NCBI RefSeq assembly: GCF_000711895.1 | Contig: NZ_JONO01000033.1 | Coordinates: 1 to 60,220, forward strand | Reading direction: 5' to 3' | Origin: Photorhabdus australis DSM 17609 | GTDB lineage: Bacteria > Pseudomonadota > Gammaproteobacteria > Enterobacterales > Enterobacteriaceae | Length of the DNA: 60,220 nt | Part shown: positions 43,952-53,100 of the stretch, in pieces | Position numbering within the stretch: position 1 is the stretch's first letter | Layout: the number at the start of each line of letters is the position of its first letter | The notes under the pieces: generated by a model | The model's input: only the letters and a program-made list of their open reading frames with translations | What the model was told of the DNA's origin: nothing | Database searches by the model: none | Program-made: the position numbers and the translations under genes

Positions 43952-46897
43952 ATGTTTGGGGCTAATCAATCATGCACGACTTCCCAGCAGCCAGCCGCGA
44001 GCATTGTAACGCAGATGGAACAGGTACCTTCGGTTACCACGTCACAGGGCAGTCACCAGCCGACACTCGTTAACCAGCCAGCAAAAATGCCACCGTTGCA
44101 GCAGGCTATCGAGGAATTTAACAAAGCCGTGATGCGGGCGGCTGAATATGAAGGCAGTGTCGAAAATATTATCCGCGATAAGGTCAATCGCCTTTTCCCA
44201 ACAGCAGATAAGGCGTTGAAAGAAAAAGTAGTCGCTCAGTCGGTTGAAAAAGTAGCGGAAGCCAATCAGGCATTTGAGTTTAACCATCTCGGTAACGATT
44301 TACTCGAGTTCCCGGCGGTGGAATATATGTCCAGATCTTTTGTCCGCCGAGTTTTGGAGCATCTGGCAATAGCCCAGGATAAAGATCCGTCTCTGACAGT
44401 TCCCAAGACCAATGAAGATGCCGGGATCGGTTTTCTACGGGGGTGGAGCAATGACAATGCAGAATGGGCAGAGCAGCTGAAGGCGGTGTTGAACGAAAGC
44501 AAAATCAACGCCCGCGTACTGACCACGCTGGCTTACAGTCACATCAGGCCATTTCGCGATCCCGCTCTCCTGCGCAAGATGGGAAACGCTATCAATCAGC
44601 AGTTGTTGATCGATAAAGAATCGCACCCACGGCTAGATATCTTTCAAGGACACTCAGCTAATTCTGAGCCTAAGTTTGCAGAACCGATAACCACCCAGCC
44701 TCACGGTTGGCCCTGGCTAAAATACGCCGACTGGAATGTAGCGGAAGTATTCGGTAAGAAAACCCGCCTTGATTTTATCGGCAACAGGCAAAATGGCGAC
44801 CCGCATAAAGGAACCGGTTTCAAGTTTCAAAGGATGCAGCAGGCGATCAAACCAGCACCGTATCGCCGGGATTCGCCTTTTCTCAGTGAACGGTCTGAGC
44901 ATGAATCTGGCTATGGCGGTTTTGTTATCCGTGACGAATCCCTGACCTCGATAAACGATCAATTGAAGTCAGTGAACTGGCGCCAGCAGAATATGGATAA
45001 AAAACTGCCGATGTTCTCCGGCCCGTCGAGCACCACCTCTTATATGTATGAAATTGCCCGGTTACTGAATCTGCCCGCTTATGAAGCTCAGTTATTCAGG
45101 GCACTTTTGCTGGGCTGGATGATCCAGGCGAGGGATCACAGTTTTACCGAGATTATGGGAGCACTGGATGCGTATGCCATGGAATTTAATGAGCATGGAC
45201 CCGCAGTGGTGGACAGCGATGAGAAGATGGCCTGGCGTGCGAGGCAGACCGGCGACTGGCTGAGCGCCTACGAAGGTTTGGTGACCGAGGATATCGACCT
45301 TCCCGCCATGGAAGCTAAGACCATCATCCTCAATGGGCAAGAGATCCATCTGCCCGCACTGGAGCCGGTTAAAATTGATCAGAAAACATTTGACCAGTTT
45401 ATTACCCAGGGCAAAGGCTATCCGTCTCAATATGGCTCAGACGACTATCTGCGGAAACTGGAGCAGGCGATACAACGCGGTCAGGAAGCAGAAGATGAGG
45501 CTGGGCTAGCTTCAGAAAAGATCCTGTATGCGCCACAAGATATGGAAACCCTAAAACTCTACAATCCCCAAAAGCGGGTATTACCCGTGCGGCCTGAGCG
45601 CACTGAACCCGGCACAACCTTGCTTGACGCAACCAAAGATGAGAAGGTTACGAAATGGCTCGATGAGCTGCCACCAGAAAGACGCGCATCCCTGTTGAAC
45701 AGCGCCGCCTCTTTGCTGGCTGAATCAACCCAGCAAGATTCACTCAGTAATGTGTTCCATTATGGCGGCCGTAATGATGTGTGGGAGACGTTCCTGACGG
45801 TAAAAGAGACCAATATGCTGGCCAAAAAGCTGAAGCTGGATTCGCTTCAAAGCGGCGAGGATCCGTTTATTCATCTGCTCGATTTGGCGGCAGCGAAAAA
45901 TACACCTCAAGAGCGCAAAGCAACGATCCTAACGGCTATTGGTGACCTCAAAGACAACCAAGATATGTTGATCAAAGGAATGATGCTGGCGGTGACTCGC
46001 TTCTATACTGCCAATGGAGCCAATGTGATCAACCCAGGTTATGGCGACTTTGCGCCTCCGAAAAATGATGAAGAGATGGAGATCCGGTTACAATCCTTAC
46101 TTAAGAGAAATCAGTACCGCACTTCTGCCCAGCGTGCTCAGGCTAAAAATGAATATAACCAGACGGTCGAACTGCTGCGGTCAGCACTTGAGTCGCCTAT
46201 GTTTGAGCGCTATCCCGGCAAGGTCTGGCATGGCTCTCACGTTGCAGTGGCGGACGCCATACTGCAGAAGAGAACCGGCACCAAGTTTCCGGGCTTTATG
46301 AGTACCACTTACGATCCCAGTGTTGCGCAAAGTTATATGGACAAAGGGGCGCTGCTTGTGGTGAAAGCCTCTGAAGTGAACGGTTCTATTGTGGAAGGGA
46401 TCAGTAATGCTCCCAGTGAAAAGGAGGTCCTGTTTCCAGCCGACACACTGTTCCAGGTCGAACAGAGTTATACCATGCATCTTAAAAAAGATTACCCGCC
46501 GACCCACCAGTCAATGATGAAACGGAAGATGTTTGATCTGGAGGTTGCCAAAGGCCAGCGTAAGCCTTATGTCACGATACGAGTAACAACGCCGGAGATG
46601 GGCCAATTAGATCAGAGTGACCCTGCGGGAGAGCATGAGTTGAGAGAGCTAATCGAACTTATCAAAAAGAACGGCACCAAAATGGATACAGAATCCGAGA
46701 GCGAGAGCAAAATAAAAGTAGTAGTAATGATCCCGGAAAACAGGACTGAGCCACAGAAAAAACGGGTTTCTGACAGAGCGATTCACGCCGGGTTTGATTA
46801 CCAAGAGAAAGGGTTAGCAGTAGAAGAGACAGAAGAGAATGAGAAGCAGGCTCAAAGGATGACCAAGAAGCCGCAGGCTCTACTGGCCGCCCGCTAA
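43952..46897 (+). CDS. Putative type III effector with C-terminal ADP-ribosyltransferase-like region
   Basis: The 981-residue protein starts with a Ser/Thr/Gln-rich, low-order segment (1-50), as expected for a type III signal and chaperone-binding region. Residues about 50-740 match nothing I recognise. The C-terminal part (about 755-840) has an ART-like pattern: WHGS with His760, GFMSTT with Ser784, and SEKEVLFP with Glu823-x-Glu825. The STT and ExE elements match R-S-E toxin ARTs, where the first residue is Arg; here the position is a PARP-like His. The tail (900-981) is highly charged. GGGGGA lies 3 nt before the ATG. It is preceded by its likely chaperone. Transfer of ADP-ribose to a host protein is inferred, not shown. 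Confidence 0.72.
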   Translation: MFGANQSCTTSQQPAASIVTQMEQVPSVTTSQGSHQPTLVNQPAKMPPLQQAIEEFNKAVMRAAEYEGSVENIIRDKVNRLFPTADKALKEKVVAQSVEKVAEANQAFEFNHLGNDLLEFPAVEYMSRSFVRRVLEHLAIAQDKDPSLTVPKTNEDAGIGFLRGWSNDNAEWAEQLKAVLNESKINARVLTTLAYSHIRPFRDPALLRKMGNAINQQLLIDKESHPRLDIFQGHSANSEPKFAEPITTQPHGWPWLKYADWNVAEVFGKKTRLDFIGNRQNGDPHKGTGFKFQRMQQAIKPAPYRRDSPFLSERSEHESGYGGFVIRDESLTSINDQLKSVNWRQQNMDKKLPMFSGPSSTTSYMYEIARLLNLPAYEAQLFRALLLGWMIQARDHSFTEIMGALDAYAMEFNEHGPAVVDSDEKMAWRARQTGDWLSAYEGLVTEDIDLPAMEAKTIILNGQEIHLPALEPVKIDQKTFDQFITQGKGYPSQYGSDDYLRKLEQAIQRGQEAEDEAGLASEKILYAPQDMETLKLYNPQKRVLPVRPERTEPGTTLLDATKDEKVTKWLDELPPERRASLLNSAASLLAESTQQDSLSNVFHYGGRNDVWETFLTVKETNMLAKKLKLDSLQSGEDPFIHLLDLAAAKNTPQERKATILTAIGDLKDNQDMLIKGMMLAVTRFYTANGANVINPGYGDFAPPKNDEEMEIRLQSLLKRNQYRTSAQRAQAKNEYNQTVELLRSALESPMFERYPGKVWHGSHVAVADAILQKRTGTKFPGFMSTTYDPSVAQSYMDKGALLVVKASEVNGSIVEGISNAPSEKEVLFPADTLFQVEQSYTMHLKKDYPPTHQSMMKRKMFDLEVAKGQRKPYVTIRVTTPEMGQLDQSDPAGEHELRELIELIKKNGTKMDTESESESKIKVVVMIPENRTEPQKKRVSDRAIHAGFDYQEKGLAVEETEENEKQAQRMTKKPQALLAAR

Positions 46898-46950
46898 CCG
46901 GGTAAGCACCCCATGAAAATCCATGAAGATTTAAATATGATGACTAGAAC

Positions 46951-46983
46951 CTGCCCCTGCCTTACGCCGGGGTAGTTATTTTT
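46951..46983 (+). terminator. Probable terminator of the effector gene
   Basis: CTGCCCC (46951-46957) pairs with GGGGTAG (46969-46975), with one G-T pair and an 11-nt loop, followed by TTATTTTT. It lies about 55 bp after the effector stop codon. Confidence 0.55.
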
Positions 46984-47073
46984 ACCCCACTCCGTCTGCA
47001 TCAGCCCACCCGGATAATACTTTCTCCAATCAATAGCGGCACTGAGGTTAAATAAGGAATGTTTCGACGGAGC

Positions 47074-47105
47074 CAAAAATCAGGAAGGGCTTTACGCCCC
47101 TCCTG
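47074..47105 (-). terminator. Terminator of the mcf gene
   Basis: CAGGAAGGGC and GCCCCTCCTG (47081-47105) form a 10 bp stem with one mismatch. On the minus strand it is followed by ATTTTT. It lies about 95 bp after the mcf stop codon. Confidence 0.7.
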
Positions 47106-47197
47106 TGGTTTCTCCTGCCAGTCCAGGACAGAGATGTTACCAGTACCGCTTATGCAGTCTGATAGTTTTGCGGCAAGTGCGCAAACGCTGTCACCGG

Positions 47198-50100
47198 TTA
47201 CTGGATGGCCCAGGACAGTTCAAACAAACCATCCTTAGCCATTCCCATCCTGGTAAAACACTTGACCAAATGATCAACGCTGATCACCGACGAGGAACCT
47301 TTTAGCTCGATTTGCAGATGCCGGTGCGTCATCGCTTGACTACCAAACACTTTGCGCATCACCAGAGCTGTGCCATTGGCCGAGTCGGTCAATATCAGGT
47401 CATCTTCGTGACGGCTGACGAGGATTTTTTCCGCATCGGCCATCGGTATGATCAAGCGGTCCAGAGCTTGTTTCGGGTCATCGTTGTCAATGACGATTAT
47501 GCGGTAATGCGACCACATCGCCTGACTGAAACGGTAGGTATCGTTATCAGCTCCACCATACAGCACCACGCTGTCGACACCAGCGATCAACGGCGGAGTC
47601 AGCTCGTCCTGACGACCACTCATCTCCCCACCCTGAAGCAACAATGACGAACCAATACGCTCAACACCGGTGTAATGCACACCACCGCCCTGAACCCGGT
47701 ACAGCGCCTGGTCCGTTGGGCTGTACACGTACGCGCCCTTCTTCCCGGCATCCACTCCAACGAAACGCAGGTTGTCCGTAGCAGGGATACCATCGCTGGA
47801 GAACACCTGGCCGCTACCAATATCAAACCATCCTCGAATTGCATCACCTTGCAAGGTCAACACGCCTTTGGTAGGCCACTGACCGGCAACCTCAGCAAGT
47901 GCCTGTGGCAGACGGGTGAAGTTGTCCTGCTGCCAAGCTTTGTCGACGGCAACCAACTGCAATTTGCCGTCATTGGTTCGCAGCAAGATCTCGCCCTTGA
48001 TGGTGGTCAAGCGCAGACCGGCATCAACTTGCTCCGCCGCCTTGAGGTGCAGTTCAGGCGTCAGTTCACTGGCAGCGGGAAGCTGCGCCGAGGCTTCAAG
48101 CACCGCGCCGGTACCGAACGCGGCAACCAGCGCATCGGCAGTCATAGGCGGCTGACGATATAACTTACCGCTGGCGGGTTCGAACAGTCGTGCGTTGGAA
48201 CCGTCCGCTTCGAAACCCAAGAACTGTAGATGCTTGTCTTGCAGGGGAGCCGAAGCCACCACCACTTGGCCGTTGTGGTACCACACCGGCAGCAAGTTGT
48301 CATTGGTGCCTTTGACCCCGAACACCGCCAGAGTGGCTCTGAAGCCGGTAACATCAGCCAAGTCCTTCCACCAGTGGGTACGTTCCTTGAGCCAATGCTC
48401 GTTAACCGCTGCGTAGCTAAGCTGTCCCAGTGCATCAAGCCGGGCAACACGCCCATCCTCAGTCATCACAATCAGGTGACCGTTCACATTGATCACGTTA
48501 GCCAAGGCCGGCGTGGTGACCCGTAATGCGCTCGGCTGGTTAGCATCGAGTACCTCCTGCCCCGGTCCTTCTTGGCGGAACAGAACCTTTTGCTCCTTGC
48601 TGTAGAAGAAAAATACTTCCTCGCCACCGGGGCCTCCGAGCTGTGGCATGCTCCCCGCCAACACTAGGTCGGCGGGGATCTTCCAAGCACTGCGAATCTG
48701 TTCGTGCGCTTCGAAGTGCAAGTTCTGATCCGCCTGTGGTGCCAGATTTGGTTTGATTAGCATCCCGTCGCGGGTACGTATCCAGTAGCGATGCGGCACG
48801 CGAGCCGCATCCACGCCAAACACAGTGACCAGCTCCGCACTGGTTGGCTGGATCAGCCGTGCGCCCCGAAAATACGTCGGAGTCTTGCGCGAGGTACTAC
48901 TGCTCCTATAACTCTGGAGTATGACCTGGAGCGTATCATCATGCCGGCCAGTCCGTGCCGAAAGCTGGAGCAGCTCATCATCACCCACCGCACTCACCAA
49001 CTCCATTTGGTCACCGAGGATCTGATAGCTCAGTTCAGCCGTATCCCTCTCCTTTAGTCGATAATGGCGCGCCAGGTAGACCGCATTTCCTTCCTGCCAC
49101 AGCCGACTGATCTCACCGTCATACTCGTTGAACAATGGTTCAAACTGCGCATTGACCTTTCCGGTGGCAATGTCTACCCGCCATACCGCCACGTTATTGG
49201 CATCGTAGAAATAGGCATAGTCGTCTATCACCGCACCCAATTGGGCATGTCTGGCCTGCTCCTGGCCGGTGTCGGTGTCGGTGTCGGTAAACAGCATGCG
49301 GTCCTTGACCACATCGTAGAACGCTCGACCAACATCTCGCCCATTGTGGCGGTAGTTCTCAACCACCACGTACTGCCCATGCAACTGATGCGCCTTATTC
49401 AGTTCTCTTAGATGCTGCTCGATTTGCTGGCCAGGCCCCTGCCATTCGCTCGCATTGGTGCTTACTAAATCAACAGTCAGCTTCGAGTTGGAGAAAACGA
49501 CTGCATGTACTTCCCCCTTGCCACTGACCACCGATACCGGTCTGTTCTGAGCCGGGTCAAGCTCTACCACAACCCCACCAACTACCAACTGGTTCTGCGA
49601 CACGCTGATGCTGTCACTGGCTAGCTGACTGCGGTCAATGATCCATTCACTGGCAACAACGTTGGTGAGCTTAACTCGGGTGCCTTCGTTGAGGCCAATC
49701 TGGTACTTACCACCTGCACCCTTGATCTCGTAACGCAGGTAACCATGCAGCTCTTTGGGCAGTTCAGGCACCACCAGTTGCCGATCACGCTGATCGAGCA
49801 CCACCTCAATCGGGGTGTCAACGTACTCATGATGAATCCTGCGGATTGTCTGCTCCCCCGGAAAGATGTAGAAATCGTAGTCAAACCGCTTGTCTTCCTC
49901 AAGCCTGCGGATCACGTCAAAACCGGCGTCGTGGCGTGTGGTAGCACCGGGAAGCAGCATATATTCATATCTGATGTAGGACTTAGGCGTACCCGGCAGG
50001 ATCACTACACTGTCGCCGTACTCAAGGCTGGAAGACTCCGGGTAACCAATGCCGCTGCGCACCTCAATCGCCTCACCTCGGTCGTGGACCATTCGCGGAA

Positions 50101-53100
50101 AATCAGCGACCCAGAAGAAGTAATTAATTGCCCCCGAACCGGTAGGGCCGGAATGGGTACGGTAAATGTACTGGCTGTCGAAAACTATCCGATCTTTTTT
50201 CAGGTCAAGGCGCTTGACTACCGCCCCAGGCAAGGGCACCAGCACCTTCTTCTCGTTTTCGACTTTATGATCATAGCCATTGTTACTGTAGGCATGGTCA
50301 ACCGCGTAGAAGTAACGGCCCACTGCCTTGGCATCCTCGGCAACCGCCCCAAAAGCCTGCGCCAGTGCCGTAAAGCCCACGGCGAGCCCGCCAAGGATCA
50401 CCCCTGCCCCACCGAGTACTGCCGCAGTCGTTGAAGCACCGATCAACCCGGCCCCCACCCCAGCAGCGCCAGTGACGAAGCTGGCCGAGTCGAACGCCAG
50501 CTGGGTACCGAACACGGCCTTCTGTACATCGTTCTCGGCATGGGCCAATTCATAGGCATCCAGACCGATCATGCCTACGCCAAACAACACGCCGACGCCT
50601 TCATTGACGGTGTGGCCCAGACTCAAGGCAAAGTCCTTAAACGAGGTTTCGGCGGCTTCCACTTCGCCGCGCAGCGCCGTACTTACCAGCTCAGTGACCT
50701 TAGCCACATCCTGGAGACTACCGTGGGCCATCTGGGCCAGACCAAGATAGCTGTGAACCTTGAGCGCAGTAGCGAGATTAGGCGAAGCCACCCCGCTTGC
50801 AGCATCACGGCGGTTCTTGTCAGCAAACCACTGGATCAGCGTCTGGACCGTAAACGCGGCGTTCAACCCATCCACCGGCGCGGCCTCGCCAACCCCGCCG
50901 CGAGGCTGCATCCGGCCATGCTCCAGAGTAAAATGCTCGTTCAGCACGCTCATGTGCTCATCGACGAAACCCCGGAATTCGACAAAGGTACTATCGTCAG
51001 TGGCTAGCCAGCGAGTTTGCTCGGGTTGTGGTTGTTCACGATTGATGAACTGGACCCGGTAACGACCTTTTCCCTGGTCTTCGGTCGTGGCGATGATCGG
51101 TAACCAGCGGCTATCCAGTTGGTGTTCTTGCGCCAACCGGGTACTGGCAACTTCGAACCGTGCCCCCCACTGCTCGGCATCAAGGGTCTTCAGCAAGGTG
51201 CTTAGTCGCAAGTCTTCCTTGACCTGCTCTGGTACTCTCACCGCCTGCTCAACCTGACGCCGTTGCCCGATAACACTGGCCAGTTCCTCGGACCGGGTCA
51301 GATCGGCCACGTTCAGGCCATTGCCCACAGTTACCTCCGCCATCTTACCCGTATCGATCTCAACCAGGTTGAAAGTCGGCACCGACTTACTGCCGAATGA
51401 GCCATAGTGCACGGCCAGATTGCGCCCCACCAAGTGCTTCTCCATCGCCCTGGACAAATTATTCGGGTTGTCGAAAGCAAAGATTCCGACGTTCGGGTCG
51501 TAGAAGTAGTAGCGACGCCCTTCGGCTGTGACTGTGACCCCTACCATCATCGAGTGATTCTGAGTATTGAGCGCAAACATCGAAGCGCGGGGCGTTGTGT
51601 TCAGCCGCGACACCACCTCGGACAAGTTGAACAGATTCAACAAATTTGTAGATGCCTGAACGGCTTCAACATTGGAGTGCAACCTGATCAGGCTGTTCTT
51701 GAGTAGCGTGGAACTGCCCGCCTGCGGGTCGGCGGAAGCGAAGAACAACTTTTGCACCAGATTGTTGATGCCGGCCTCACCACCACTCGCCAATGCCACA
51801 GCCATGGCCCTGACCAAGGGGTAGCAACGCCCACCGGATCGGTCACCAACCAGCAACAGATAAAAATCCTGTGGGACCAGACGGTTGAAGACACTGCCGG
51901 CATCATGGAAGTCCTCACTGAACACCGCAGTCTGCCGCAGTACCTTATCGATGTACTCGGCCTGGCTGGCTTTGGCGATATGGCCGCTCAAGGCACCCCG
52001 TTGCTCGTGAGTGAGTTCTCCCTCAAGAAACAGGCGTTTCATGTCCAGAACCGACATTTTGTCATCCATACCGGGGATCTTAATCTCACGGAAGTTGCGT
52101 AAGCCATTGGTAAATGCGGTGCCAGCCGCACCACGCTGGTAAGCCTCGGCTATCGCATAACGCTCACCCATGCTGCTGGGGCGCTTTCCGCCCTGAATGG
52201 CCGTATCATCAATCCGTACCACCGCAGAGCTGCCATCTTTGGCCTTGATTTGCTGCCAGAGCCAAGTCTTTTCGACAAGGTCAGCTTCACGCAATACTGA
52301 CTCGTACTGCGCCCTGTAGTAGTCCTGCGTCAGATTGAGTTGTTTGATCTGCAGGTCGATCAAGGTCGTATCGCTTGAGGTACGTCGTGCTTCCTGAAGC
52401 TGGTAGCGTTTTTCCACCACCTGGTCAATGTCGGCAGAAACCTTAGCTTGAACGGCTTCGCGCAACCGGGTCCATGCAGCAATGGCTGGATGTTCGGGAG
52501 AAAACTCGCCCTCGGTGTAGACACCATCGGCAATCCCTTCGACCGATACGCCAAACTGCTTCGCTACCTTCTTCAGTTGTTGGTGAATCTGCTCGCGGTA
52601 GGTGGCAAACTTGCCCTGATTGCGTTGTCCCACCTGACTGTCAGCGACCTGGATCAAGAGTGGCTCCCCATCACCGCGCAGCTTCGGCCAGACCATCTGC
52701 CCATCTCGTTGATATTCCTGACGCTGGAACACCAGCTGCCATTTTCCATTGACGTACTGCATGTACGCCGTAGCAAAACCCTCGGCGGTACCGGATACCT
52801 GGTAATCCTTGTAGTCGACCGCCATCACCACGTTGTCGTACAGCAGCGAGCTGTTGACCCGGCCATCGTGGTAAACCCGGAAGATATTGTCGTCAAGACT
52901 CGTCACCACCAGCGAGCTACCCGACAACGTACCAGTAAAAAGGAAGTGGCTCAGTGCCGCCTGCTTAGGAATGTCCACATAAGCGGGCACCGCATTGGTC
53001 TGGCTCGGACCGTTGTAGCCAAGGAAATACGCCAATACACTGTTTGCCGATATATCATTGGCGCTTTGCTCGGTGTATTCAAGCTCATACAGGTTATGGG

